64,000 nucleotides of DNA from JALZVT01 sp964519335 (lineage in GTDB: Bacteria; Pseudomonadota; Gammaproteobacteria; Pseudomonadales; Azotimanducaceae): positions 1 through 64,000 of the forward strand of contig CAZFIA010000007.1 in assembly GCA_964519335.1 (NCBI GenBank), written 5' to 3'. Numbering within the stretch: the first letter of the stretch is position 1; each line of letters begins with the position of its first letter. This document shows positions 53,862 to 62,284 of this stretch, piece by piece. The position numbers were made by a program, and so were the translations under genes. The notes below the pieces were generated by a model that worked only from the letters and a program-made list of their open reading frames with translations, made no database searches and was not told where the DNA came from.

Positions 53862-55895
53862 ATGACTTATTTGTCGTTGCTGCCACCCATATTCGGTGTC
53901 CTCGGCCTCGCAGCCGCTTACGTCGTTTATGGCTTGGTAATGCGTTACACCGAAGGCACGGATGCCGTTAAAAAAATTGGCGATGCCATTCACACAGGCG
54001 CCATGGTTTTCATGCGTCGTGAGTACACAATGCTGGGCATCTTCGCTGCCGTGTTGTTGGTACTGATCTTAATTTCACCACTCGGCATAGGCACGGCCGG
54101 CGCCTTTATCGCCGGTGCTGTATCTTCCGCCATCGCCGGCTGGATCGGCATGTACACCGCAACCAAAGCCAACGTCAGAACGACGACGGCAGCGCACACC
54201 GAAGGCGCAGCAGCGGCTCTGTCCGTCGCTTTCTTCGGCGGTTCCATAATGGGCCTCGCGGTTGCTTCGCTGGGCCTTATCGGACTTGGCACCGTTTACT
54301 TTTTCATGGGCGGTGATCCCCACACAGCACACCAGATCCACGGCTTTGGAATGGGTGCGTCTTGCGTAGCCTTGTTCTCTCGTGTGGGTGGCGGCATCTA
54401 CACCAAGAGTGCTGATGTTGGCGCTGATCTGGTGGGTAAGCTTGAAGCCGGCATACCCGAAGACGACCCCCGCAACCCAGGCGTTATCGCCGACAACGTG
54501 GGCGACAACGTGGGTGACGTAGCCGGCATGGGCTCCGATATTTTCGAATCCTACTGCGGCTCTATGATTGCAACCATCGCCATCGCTTCAACGATGGCAC
54601 TGGCATCTCTCAACAGCCTGGTTCCCGGTGCAGACGAAGCATCCGCACGCGCATCACTGATGTTTGCCCCCTTACTGCTCGCCTCGGTGGGTCTCGTGTG
54701 TTCCGTCATCGGCATCGCCATCGTTCGCCGTATGTCAGATAAAGACCCTGCGGTTGCTTTACGCATTGGCATGATTGTTACGCCTGTTCTGTTTATCGCC
54801 GGCGCCTTCTTTGCGCTTCTGGCTGCAGGCATCGACAACAACGTGTGGCTGTCTGTTCTTGGCGGCTCAGTGGGTGGCGTCATCATCGGTCTGGTTACCG
54901 AGTACTACACCTCCAGCACACCGGTTGTGCGCATCGCAGAATCTGGCAAGACCGGCCCGGCCACAGTCATCATCACCGGCCTCGCGGTGGGTATGCAGTC
55001 GGTGGTTGTGCCTATTCTTACAATCTGCGGCATCATCTGGCTGTCTACCGAACTCGCCGGCCTCTACGGTGTTGGCGTGGCGGCCGTTGGCTTGCTTGCA
55101 ACCGTCGGCATGACCATGGCGGTTGATGCTTACGGTCCTGTCGCTGATAACGCTGGCGGCATTGCAGAGATGGCGGGCCTGGGTGAAGACACTCGCGCCA
55201 TTACCGACTCGCTTGACGAGCTGGGCAACACGACAGCGGCAATGGGCAAAGGCTTTGCCATTGGCGCAGCAGCGCTTGCCGCACTTGCAATCATTGCCGC
55301 GTACGTTGAAACGATTTCGTCACAGCGCGGCGGCGAGTTCATCTTGCACATCGGCGACCCCGACGTTTTGATCGGGCTGTTTATCGGCGGCCTGGTGCCT
55401 TTCTTGATCGCGGCTATCACCATGACCGCTGTGGGCGACGCGGCGATGGAAATGATCGAAGAAATCCGCCGTCAATTCCGCGAGATACCTGGGCTGCTCG
55501 AAGGCAACGCCGACCCTGATAACGAAAAGTGTATCGATATCGCAACGAGCGCAGCGCTTAAGAAAATGCTGCTACCCGGCGTAATTGCGGTCGCAGTACC
55601 ACCCGCAGTGGGCTTTATGCTGGGTGCTGAGGCGCTTGGCGGCTTCCTTGGCGGCGCTCTACTGGGTTGCGTATTACTCGCGCTCACCATGGCAAACGCA
55701 GGCGGCGCCTGGGATAACGCCAAGAAGTACGTAGAGAAAGGCAATCTGGGCGGCAAAGGTTCAGACACGCACACCGCAGCAGTGGTTGGCGATACGGTCG
55801 GCGACCCCTTCAAAGATACCTCAGGCCCGGCCATGAACATTCTGATCAACGTCATGGCGATCGTCAGTCTGGTTATTGCGCCCCTCTTAGCATAG
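53862..55895 (+). CDS. hppA: membrane-bound ion-translocating pyrophosphatase
   Basis: Hydrolyses cytoplasmic pyrophosphate and pumps H+ or Na+. 677 residues with about 16 helices; signature loops VGADLVGKLEAGIPEDDPRN, IADNVGDNVGDVAGMGSD and GDTVGDPFKDTSGPAMNILI. The GNTTAAMGKGF loop has Ala where potassium-independent enzymes have Lys (GNTTK), which places it in the K+-dependent group. H+ or Na+ specificity cannot be settled by eye. A GGGATGAG ribosome-binding site precedes the ATG; monocistronic. Confidence 0.96.
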   Translation: MTYLSLLPPIFGVLGLAAAYVVYGLVMRYTEGTDAVKKIGDAIHTGAMVFMRREYTMLGIFAAVLLVLILISPLGIGTAGAFIAGAVSSAIAGWIGMYTATKANVRTTTAAHTEGAAAALSVAFFGGSIMGLAVASLGLIGLGTVYFFMGGDPHTAHQIHGFGMGASCVALFSRVGGGIYTKSADVGADLVGKLEAGIPEDDPRNPGVIADNVGDNVGDVAGMGSDIFESYCGSMIATIAIASTMALASLNSLVPGADEASARASLMFAPLLLASVGLVCSVIGIAIVRRMSDKDPAVALRIGMIVTPVLFIAGAFFALLAAGIDNNVWLSVLGGSVGGVIIGLVTEYYTSSTPVVRIAESGKTGPATVIITGLAVGMQSVVVPILTICGIIWLSTELAGLYGVGVAAVGLLATVGMTMAVDAYGPVADNAGGIAEMAGLGEDTRAITDSLDELGNTTAAMGKGFAIGAAALAALAIIAAYVETISSQRGGEFILHIGDPDVLIGLFIGGLVPFLIAAITMTAVGDAAMEMIEEIRRQFREIPGLLEGNADPDNEKCIDIATSAALKKMLLPGVIAVAVPPAVGFMLGAEALGGFLGGALLGCVLLALTMANAGGAWDNAKKYVEKGNLGGKGSDTHTAAVVGDTVGDPFKDTSGPAMNILINVMAIVSLVIAPLLA

Positions 55896-56411
55896 CTAAA
55901 CCCAACAGCGCATGGCGCACCGACTTTCGACCGGCAACCCATGCGCTGCTTCCTCTCTGAGCAACGCTTGCAAGCGCGGCTCAGCCTCAAGTTCTTCGAC
56001 TAGCTCAAAACCCAAGCGCTTATAAAAAGGGGCATTGAACACAACATCACGAAAGGTGGTAAGCGTGAGGTTTGTGATTTGCGCATGGCTTCCAGCGAAA
56101 GCCATAGCGTGCCGCATAAGCTGGGTGCCTACACCTGATCCCTGCGCATCTGCGTGTACTGCCAGTTCCCAAATATGCAAGGCGCTGTCGGCCACACTCT
56201 CCGCGCAAAGAAACCCAACGAGCGCTGATGCATCGGATGCAACCCAAGAGGTGCCAGCGGCAACAAACCCTTGATGATCTTCTATCGACATAAGGCTATC
56301 GTCAGCGACCCAACTAAATTCTGGATAGGCACGAAAGGCGGCACCAGCAGAACGCTCTATCGACGGTAGTACTGAAACCTCAGCAAGCCTTGTTAGGCGA
56401 ATCTCTGGCAT
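55896..56411 (-). CDS. GNAT-family N-acetyltransferase
   Basis: 171 residues with a classical acetyl-CoA site: HIWELAVHADAQGSGVGTQLM (Q-x-x-G-x-G), then LTTFRDVVFNAPFYKRLGFE. The start of the domain reads FRAYPEFSWVADDS. Substrate unknown. Its stop abuts the hppA stop with no spacer. Confidence 0.86.
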   Translation of the reverse strand: MPEIRLTRLAEVSVLPSIERSAGAAFRAYPEFSWVADDSLMSIEDHQGFVAAGTSWVASDASALVGFLCAESVADSALHIWELAVHADAQGSGVGTQLMRHAMAFAGSHAQITNLTLTTFRDVVFNAPFYKRLGFELVEELEAEPRLQALLREEAAHGLPVESRCAMRCWV

Positions 56412-56438
56412 ATTTTTTCCTTAAGGCTTACACATTCT

Positions 56439-57161
56439 ATGGCACAGAAGAGCTCAGAAGATTCAGCCACCACCCCGGTTATGGGTGCTGAAACCATCCC
56501 GCTGCAGCCTGTGGATGCTGGCGATTTTACAACCTGGTTGCAGGGCACTCGCGCAACGCAACTGGAAGGCAACGACGCGGATGTACCCTGCGGTGATTGC
56601 AACGGCTGCTGCAAGTCTTTCTATTTTATCCATATCACACCCGAGGACACCGATGCGCTAGAGGTGATTCCCCAGGAGCTGTTGGTCGACGCCCCAGGAT
56701 TACCGCCAGGCCACTTTGTAATGGGTTACAACGACCAGGGGCATTGCCCCATGTTGCGCGACGATCGTTGCACAATATACGAGCATCGCCCGCAAACCTG
56801 CCGCGCCTACGACTGCAGAATTTTCGCAGCGAGCGATATGCAGCCTGGCGAAACAGATAAGGCGCTCGTTCGCGAGCGCACAGAACGCTGGGTTTTCAAC
56901 TACGAAACGCCCACAGACAGAACAAGCCAAAAAAATGTCGCCCGGGCGGCACGCTGGTTAACAGAACAGCGCAACAACCCCGATTCGCATTTGCCCGCCA
57001 ACTTTATCCCCAGCAACAGCACCCAACTGGCGGTGCTTGCCATAGAACTGCGCGAACTGTTCACTCGGGAGTCAGGCACTCCGGCCTATGCAGGCAAGGC
57101 GCACGCAGAGGCGTGCATTGCACTAACTGAGCAGAGCGCCCCACACGAACAAGACAAATAA
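56439..57161 (+). CDS. YkgJ-family cysteine-cluster protein
   Basis: 240 residues with the CxxCxxCC motif (C51, C54, C57, C58 in CGDCNGCC) and the downstream HCPMLRDDRCTIYEHRPQTC (C103, C111, C121) and C126. This Cys pattern binds an Fe-S or zinc centre in YkgJ proteins, whose function is not established. The last ~100 residues form a helical tail. Divergent from the acetyltransferase by 27 bases. Confidence 0.88.
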   Translation: MAQKSSEDSATTPVMGAETIPLQPVDAGDFTTWLQGTRATQLEGNDADVPCGDCNGCCKSFYFIHITPEDTDALEVIPQELLVDAPGLPPGHFVMGYNDQGHCPMLRDDRCTIYEHRPQTCRAYDCRIFAASDMQPGETDKALVRERTERWVFNYETPTDRTSQKNVARAARWLTEQRNNPDSHLPANFIPSNSTQLAVLAIELRELFTRESGTPAYAGKAHAEACIALTEQSAPHEQDK

Positions 57162-57173
57162 GGCGCAGTTGGA

Positions 57174-57509
57174 TTACTCGGGTCGTACGCTTGCGTCGGT
57201 AGACTCCGCCTCAAACCAGGGGCTGGTTTCAGAACCATCATCCGGCCAGTCGTTCATCGGAAACGGTTGTTGCTCGGAGTTGAACGTGAGGTAGGCAAAA
57301 ATCTCCCGGGAGTAGATCGCAAGCGATCCCCCCAATCGCAACAGCTGCTGGTTTGCTCCGCCGGTTACCAACACCACCACAAACTGCACGAATACGAGCA
57401 CAGATAGCACGACTTCAGCGACGCCATACAGCACCGAAAACAGAACCATAAACAGGCCGCGTTTCCAGATTGCATTTCGATCCGGCGACTCTTGAATAAC
57501 TTCACTCAT
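57174..57509 (-). CDS. DUF4389-family small membrane protein
   Basis: 111 residues from the ATG at 57509, preceded by AGAGG; a TTG at 57518 is also in frame. Two hydrophobic segments (about 17-50) with MVLFSVLYGVAEVVLSVLVF, then LGGSLAIYSREIFAYLTFNS and an acidic tail with PFPMNDWPD, features of DUF4389 proteins. Function unknown. Convergent with the YkgJ-type gene. Confidence 0.8.
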   Translation of the reverse strand: MSEVIQESPDRNAIWKRGLFMVLFSVLYGVAEVVLSVLVFVQFVVVLVTGGANQQLLRLGGSLAIYSREIFAYLTFNSEQQPFPMNDWPDDGSETSPWFEAESTDASVRPE

Positions 57510-57724
57510 TAGCTTCAAACCTCTTCGGGCCGCGCGCAGGCGGCGTCATCTAAATAGAGTGCAAGTATCGGGCCGGTATAATTAGCTATTTAATATCAAT
57601 GACTTACGGATTTTCACAACCAAAGATCGGGCTATATCGGCAGAAAAGTTAGCGCTTCTCGCCAGAACCTCGCGATACCCATCTCCTAGCGTCTCATCTA
57701 AGCTAACCGGAATAAGGAGGGACC

Positions 57725-58063
57725 ATGATCTACGAAATACGCGACTACCATTACCTACCGGAAAAATTTGAGGCTTATAAGACCTGGGCCGACGAGGCCG
57801 TGCCTGTGCTGAAAGAACTTCTCGATGTCACCGGTTTCTACGTTGATGCGGGAGTAGATCCCGAAGCCACGGGTACAAACCCCGAGCGGCCTTCAATCGG
57901 TTACGCGAACATCACCTGGATTATTCGCTGGCCAAGCAAAGCCGAGCGCGATGAAAAATTCGGAAAAATCATGCAATCACCGAAGTGGACAGCGGTATGG
58001 GACAAACACCCCGACGCCGATGGCTACGTGCAGATGCTAAGCCGCTTCGTGGAGGAGATGTAA
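57725..58063 (+). CDS. NIPSNAP-family protein
   Basis: 112 residues of one ferredoxin-like dimeric alpha-beta-barrel: IYEIRDYHYLPEKFEAYKTW, ITWIIRWPSKAERDEKFGKI and a C-terminal MLSRFVEEM. NIPSNAP proteins have no agreed biochemical function. Translation should be strong: AAGGAGGG lies 5 bases before the ATG. First gene of a five-gene run (57725-60561) including the globin-TrpF fusion. Confidence 0.85.
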   Translation: MIYEIRDYHYLPEKFEAYKTWADEAVPVLKELLDVTGFYVDAGVDPEATGTNPERPSIGYANITWIIRWPSKAERDEKFGKIMQSPKWTAVWDKHPDADGYVQMLSRFVEEM

Positions 58064-58066
58064 CCG

Positions 58067-58465
58067 TTGCACCCGAAACTGCTGCGGCTCATCGAGTCGT
58101 ACCAGGTGAGTGTGTCGGAAGCCTTTACGGCGTTCCTCGACAGCGGCTTGTGTCCCGCTCCGGGCAGCCACGTGCAGTGGGCAGCCAACGGGCTGGCACA
58201 CCGCGGCAGCATTGCTTCGGGTGGCGACTACCAAAAACTTGAATACGGCCTGCACATTGAGCGCAACGGACTAAGCGTCGCTTTCGATTTTGGCAAACAA
58301 GGTCAGATCAATGAGTTTGATGCGTTCAGGCTGAGCCAGTACTGGGTGGACAATCGTCCACCCAATAGCTTTAGCAGTGCAAACGAATTGGAAAGAGCCT
58401 TCGATGACGCCGTTGTCGCAGGCTTGCTGCGACCCACTCACTCAGAGCGATTCGAATTAAAATGA
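58067..58465 (+). CDS. hypothetical protein, possibly DUF6896-like
   Basis: 132 residues from a TTG 3 bases after the NIPSNAP stop. The central part, GLHIERNGLSVAFDFGKQGQ followed by FDAFRLSQYW, resembles the VDFDF...GFDAWRL pattern of DUF6896 proteins, but I hold this loosely. No catalytic motif seen. Its stop overlaps the fusion gene start by 4 bases, so the two are translationally coupled. Confidence 0.7.
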   Translation: MHPKLLRLIESYQVSVSEAFTAFLDSGLCPAPGSHVQWAANGLAHRGSIASGGDYQKLEYGLHIERNGLSVAFDFGKQGQINEFDAFRLSQYWVDNRPPNSFSSANELERAFDDAVVAGLLRPTHSERFELK

Positions 58466-59544
58466 CAGAATCAAAAACGTGGGGAAATGGCGACGCCACC
58501 TTTCAGGCGGTCGGCGGACAAGAAGGAGTAACTGCCCTCGTAGATCGCTTCTACGAGTTGATGGGAACAAACCCCGACTACAAAGTTATCTGGGATCTGC
58601 ATCCACCGGATCGCGACATGTCGCGCGACAAACTCACGCGGTTCCTTTGCGCCTGGATGGGCGGCCCCAGATTGTATAAGGAGAAGTATGGCGCCATCAG
58701 CATTCCCGGCGTGCACGCCCACCTGCCAATCACCGAGGCAGAGAAAGCTCAATGGCTAAACTGTATGGGCGACGCGCTAAACTCACTTGGCGTCCAGCAG
58801 GAACTCAGCACCTATCTGCTTGAGCAACTTGCGATCCCTGCGGGCAGAATTGTTAGCGCGAGCAAGCCCGCCTACCAAAGCCAGCCGCGCCTGAAAATTT
58901 GCTGCATTTCGAGTGTAGCGGAAGCAACGCTTGCGATTCGCTACGGCGCACATGCCGTTGGCTTTGTTGCAGACATGCCGTCAGGACCAGGCATAATCAA
59001 CGATACAGAAATTCGCAACATTGCCGCAGTCATCCCTCCCGGGATTGATACTTTCTTGCTGACATCCAGAACCACCGCTGACTCTATTGCAGATCACGCG
59101 CGCTACTGCGGCTGCAGCACTATTCAAATTGTCCAGCAGGTCCCGCCGGCTGAGGTCGAAAAACTCGCAGCAATACTGCCGGGCATCCGCCGCGTTCAGG
59201 TCATTCACGTCGAAGGTCGCGAGGCGCTGGATGAAATACCTGCTTATGAACCCTTTGTTCACGCCTTTTTGCTCGACAGCGGCCGCCCCAATCAGGCCAT
59301 TCCAGAGTTTGGCGGCACTGGTCGCGCCCACGACTGGAACATAAGTGCTGAGTTTGTGAAGCGCAGCAGCAAGCCGGTTTTTCTGGCAGGAGGATTGAAT
59401 CCAGAGAACGTTCGCGACGCCGTGACGCAGGTTGCCCCTTATGGCCTTGATCTGTGCAGCGGCATCAGAACCGGAACCGATCGCGCGCTCGACGAGTCCA
59501 AGCTTGCGGCCTTCGTGAAGAACGCCCAACCCGAGCGCACGTAG
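58462..59544 (+). CDS. group II truncated hemoglobin fused to a TrpF-like phosphoribosylanthranilate-isomerase barrel
   Basis: 360 residues in two domains. Residues ~12-128 are a truncated globin of group II type: LVDRFYELM with Tyr31 at B10, LCAWMGGPRLY, proximal-His candidate H87 in VHAHLPIT, and W98 at G8 (AQWLNCM). Residues ~143-355 resemble TrpF: KICCIS with C147 at the catalytic Cys position (normally KICGIT), GFVADMPSGPG, FLLDS with D272 at the catalytic Asp, GGTGRAHDW, LAGGLNPENV and CSGIRTGTD. The Arg of the usual SPR(Y/F) motif is absent (PSGPG). The frame is uninterrupted with a short linker, so this is a true fusion. Heme or O2 sensing controlling an isomerase-like activity is a hypothesis; loss of the Arg hints at a substrate other than PRA. 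Confidence 0.85.
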   Translation: MTESKTWGNGDATFQAVGGQEGVTALVDRFYELMGTNPDYKVIWDLHPPDRDMSRDKLTRFLCAWMGGPRLYKEKYGAISIPGVHAHLPITEAEKAQWLNCMGDALNSLGVQQELSTYLLEQLAIPAGRIVSASKPAYQSQPRLKICCISSVAEATLAIRYGAHAVGFVADMPSGPGIINDTEIRNIAAVIPPGIDTFLLTSRTTADSIADHARYCGCSTIQIVQQVPPAEVEKLAAILPGIRRVQVIHVEGREALDEIPAYEPFVHAFLLDSGRPNQAIPEFGGTGRAHDWNISAEFVKRSSKPVFLAGGLNPENVRDAVTQVAPYGLDLCSGIRTGTDRALDESKLAAFVKNAQPERT

Positions 59545-59560
59545 GGAGGTAGCTACCGTT

Positions 59561-59953
59561 TTGGCAAAAACTCCTGCACCTTTAAAATTCCCGCCAACGG
59601 GTGCGTTAAAGCGCAGTTGGGATAGGGTCACTCGATTAGCGGTAAAACTACCGGACGTTGATATTGATCGTTCCTATGGCACACCGGCACTCAAAACCAA
59701 AGGCAAACTGATCGCCCGTCTGCGCAGTGAAGCAGAAGGCGGACTGGCACTTAAGTGCGAATTGCTGGATCGCGAGATGCTCTTACAAGCCGACAGCGCT
59801 GCCTTTTACATAACCGATCACTACGCTGACTACCCTATGGTGCTGATCGATCTTGCCAGGGTGCGTTGGGACGCCATGCCAGGCTTGCTCGAAGCCGCCT
59901 GGCGAATGTCGGCAACCAAGGCGGCGGTAAAGCGCTTCGAGAGTAACTCGTGA
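59561..59953 (+). CDS. MmcQ/YjbR-family protein
   Basis: 130 residues from a TTG with AGGGAGG about 11 bases upstream. The MmcQ/YjbR double-wing fold is suggested by LAVKLPDVDIDRSYGTPALK, KGKLIARLRSEAEGGLALKC, ITDHYADYPMVLIDLARV and LLEAAWRMSATKAAVK. The family is small, cytoplasmic and of uncertain function, sometimes called DNA-binding. 16 bases after the fusion gene and overlapping the next by 4. Confidence 0.85.
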   Translation: MAKTPAPLKFPPTGALKRSWDRVTRLAVKLPDVDIDRSYGTPALKTKGKLIARLRSEAEGGLALKCELLDREMLLQADSAAFYITDHYADYPMVLIDLARVRWDAMPGLLEAAWRMSATKAAVKRFESNS

Positions 59954-60561
59954 GCGAGGACTCGCCCGGTTCGCGAGAACTTCGTGGCGCCGGACCGAGT
60001 GTCGATGCATCCAACATCCCTGTTCTGAACACTCAACGCTTGCAACTGCGCGCGTTTACGCTGGGCGATCTACCGGCGGCATGCGCGCTGTGGGCGGACG
60101 AGGCGGTTGTGCGCTTTATTGGCGGCAAACCCCGAACCCAAGCAGAAGTATGGACCGCTGTCGCACGAGGGTTTGGTCACTGGGCCCTGTTGGGGTATGG
60201 CTTTTGGGTAATCGCCGACAAAGCGACCAATGCCTACCTGGGTGAAATCGGCTATCTCGAGGCACTGCGTGATCTGAAACCACCCCACACCGGCGAGTGG
60301 ATTGGTGCACCGGAAGCAGGCTGGGCCCTCAGTCAACAGGCCTGGGGACAAGGGATTGCCAGCGAAGCATTGGAGGCTATTAACCTGTGGTCTGATCGAA
60401 ATCTCGACGCAAAGCACACGCTCTGTCTCATCGACCCGGATCATGCCGCCTCACTAAGGGTGGCCGAGAAAAATGGCTACCAACAGTTTCGGATGGCCCA
60501 GCTGGGCGAGGAGCCCACGGTGGTGCTCACCCGGCTAAGACAATCAGGCACTCTGACTTGA
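59950..60561 (+). CDS. GNAT-family N-acetyltransferase (RimJ/RimL type)
   Basis: 203 residues from a GTG overlapping the MmcQ-like stop. NTQRLQLRAFTLGDLPAACA, GFGHWALLGYGFWVIADK, YLGEIGYLEA, AGWALSQQAWGQGIASEALE (acetyl-CoA loop) and NHAASLRVAEKNGY-like DHAASLRVAEKNGYQQF give the acetyltransferase_3 pattern. Likely the last gene of the run from 57725. Substrate unknown. Confidence 0.85.
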   Translation: MSEDSPGSRELRGAGPSVDASNIPVLNTQRLQLRAFTLGDLPAACALWADEAVVRFIGGKPRTQAEVWTAVARGFGHWALLGYGFWVIADKATNAYLGEIGYLEALRDLKPPHTGEWIGAPEAGWALSQQAWGQGIASEALEAINLWSDRNLDAKHTLCLIDPDHAASLRVAEKNGYQQFRMAQLGEEPTVVLTRLRQSGTLT

Positions 60562-60894
60562 GAGGATATAGCGAGTAAGTTGTTTTTGAGCCTCATCCTG
60601 GCTCGAAAAGGGCCCCGTAAGGCCTTCCCGGGCAGAAAAGTACCAGCCGTCAGACTGTTGCTGAATGCGCTGGGCCGAGGTTGCAGCACCTATGCTGTCC
60701 AGAGTCATCTTGGCGCTTACCGACAGCCGCTGACTAATCTCTAAGAGCGTCATTTCGACAACATTCGATTGACCGTCTACACGGCTACTGACCCGTGCCA
60801 TACCGCTCGACTCATCGGCTTCAACCACCATGCACAAGCGCCCATCCTCAAGAAATAGCCGCCCCTCAAAACGATTAACCATTGAACTACTCAT
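60544..60894 (-). CDS. small hypothetical protein, possibly DUF6316-like
   Basis: 116 residues from the ATG at 60894 (MSSSMVNRFEGRLF); the frame is open to 60933 but the extra residues look non-coding. Features: GRLFLEDGRLCMVVEADESSG, VVEMTLLEISQRLS, and a C-terminal DGWYFSAREGLTGPFSSQDE, a GYF/GWYF-like turn that resembles DUF6316 proteins of Pseudomonas-like genomes. Function unknown. Converges on the acetyltransferase with an 18-base overlap of 3' ends. Confidence 0.72.
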   Translation of the reverse strand: MSSSMVNRFEGRLFLEDGRLCMVVEADESSGMARVSSRVDGQSNVVEMTLLEISQRLSVSAKMTLDSIGAATSAQRIQQQSDGWYFSAREGLTGPFSSQDEAQKQLTRYILSSQSA

Positions 60895-61073
60895 CACTGT
60901 CCCATCTATTTGACCCAATTCCACGTGTCCCAACGCACATTAAGTGTACGAACGGGGTCACAGAAAAACTGTGCGCTGGTTCACAAAGGTCGGTACGCAA
61001 GCCGGCCTTCAGAGTTCGCATAATCTCTCGCCCCTACTTAAACTGGCCGCCTCATCAATCTGGCGACAGCTGA

Positions 61074-61763
61074 ATGTCTGAGGCCGACCTCTACGCGCCG
61101 ATAAAGAAATTTCTCGAAGCCCAGGGCTACGCAGTCAAGGGTGAGATCGATGCCTGCGACATAGTGGCACTTCGTGAAGAAACTGAGGGCAACCAGAGCA
61201 TGGTAGTTGTAGAACTCAAGAAGCAATTCAATCTGAGCCTGGTGCTGCAAGCGGTCGATCGCCTGCGCGTTTGTGAAAATGTCTATATCGCTTTTCGCGT
61301 AGGAAAAGGCCAGAGTGCTAGCTGGCGCACGAAACGCAAACAGGTCTTGCAACTGTTGCGCCGGCTCGGTGTGGGCTTACTAACGGTGTCTACCCGCAAC
61401 CGGGTTGTTTGCGAACTCGACCCCCTGCCTTACCAACCGCGCACGGATCATCGGCGACGCTCGCGACTTCTAAAAGAGTTCGCGGAACGAGTGGGTGATC
61501 CCGAGGCGGGGGGCTCGAGTTCCAAGAAACGCCTTACCGCTTACCGCCAGGATGCCCTGCGCTGCGCCCGCGAACTTGTGAACATCGAAGAACTAAAAGT
61601 TAGCGAGGTAAGGGATCAAGCCGATGTTGAGCGGGCCGGACCCATTCTTCGCGACAACCATTACGGCTGGTTCGAACGAACAAGACGCGGCTACTACGCG
61701 CTGTCACCCAAAGGCCAAAGGGAACTCGACGACTGGCCGGAAAGTCAGAACCAACCCTCTTGA
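61074..61763 (+). CDS. DUF2161-type putative PD-(D/E)XK phosphodiesterase
   Basis: 229 residues. The N-terminal half has a nuclease-like core: LYAPIKKFLEAQGYAVKGEI, then D48/D51 in DACDIVAL-type sequence and VVELKKQFNLSLVLQAVDR carrying the E-x-K pair. The C-terminal part (about 150-225) is a winged-helix-like segment ending RRGYYALSPKGQREL. DUF2161 proteins are annotated as putative PD-(D/E)XK phosphodiesterases; no activity is proven. No restriction or defence partner is next to it. Confidence 0.8.
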   Translation: MSEADLYAPIKKFLEAQGYAVKGEIDACDIVALREETEGNQSMVVVELKKQFNLSLVLQAVDRLRVCENVYIAFRVGKGQSASWRTKRKQVLQLLRRLGVGLLTVSTRNRVVCELDPLPYQPRTDHRRRSRLLKEFAERVGDPEAGGSSSKKRLTAYRQDALRCARELVNIEELKVSEVRDQADVERAGPILRDNHYGWFERTRRGYYALSPKGQRELDDWPESQNQPS

Positions 61764-61800
61764 TCTGTTCGCCAGGAGGTCCCACATACTAAAGAGCCAA

Positions 61801-62223
61801 TCAAGGGCTAATGCTGAATGAAAGCACGGTGTCCTGGGCAGACTCTGTAACAACCTGCCAGCCCAGCTTCTGATAAAGACCGGGAAACTGCGTAAACACA
61901 AACTGCTCGCTTGCGCCAGTTGCCCGGGCTGCTGCTTCGGCCTGCGCTATAAGCCTGGAAGCAATACCCTGACCACGACAATCGTCGCGGACCACAACGG
62001 CGTTGATCCACAACGCCAAATCCGCGCGCTCTGGACGCGCGAACTGAGAAAATACCAACCCGCCCAACAATTCATTTTTGGAATCCAACGCAACCAGCGG
62101 TGCGGGAATAGAAATTTTAGGAGAAGCCACGGCAATGGACTTCATGTCGGGCCACTCTGCAGCACAGAGCGCAAGCAGCGCCTGTCGATACACCGGGACC
62201 GAATTGATACTTAGAATCCGCAC
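61801..62223 (-). CDS. GNAT-family N-acetyltransferase
   Basis: 140 residues from a GTG at 62223 with AGGA 8 bases upstream; the frame is open to 62448 but that part is Lys/Ser/Arg-rich, overlaps the upstream gene and crosses a strong hairpin. Acetyl-CoA site WINAVVVRDDCRGQGIASRLI, then FVFTQFPGLYQKLGWQVV. Branch and substrate unknown. Confidence 0.82.
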   Translation of the reverse strand: MRILSINSVPVYRQALLALCAAEWPDMKSIAVASPKISIPAPLVALDSKNELLGGLVFSQFARPERADLALWINAVVVRDDCRGQGIASRLIAQAEAAARATGASEQFVFTQFPGLYQKLGWQVVTESAQDTVLSFSISP

Positions 62224-62258
62224 ACTAATCCTGCTAGCGGATTCCGGAGATTCTTTAC

Positions 62259-62277
62259 GGGCCCGTAGGGCGGGCCC
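62259..62277 (-). terminator. strong GC hairpin between two minus-strand genes
   Basis: GGGCCCG, five-base loop, CGGGCCC: a perfect 7-bp stem just after the stop of the 62285-62764 gene. There is no U-tract on either side, so it may be a weak terminator, an mRNA-stabilising structure or an attenuator before the acetyltransferase. Confidence 0.4.
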
Positions 62278-62284
62278 AGAGAGC

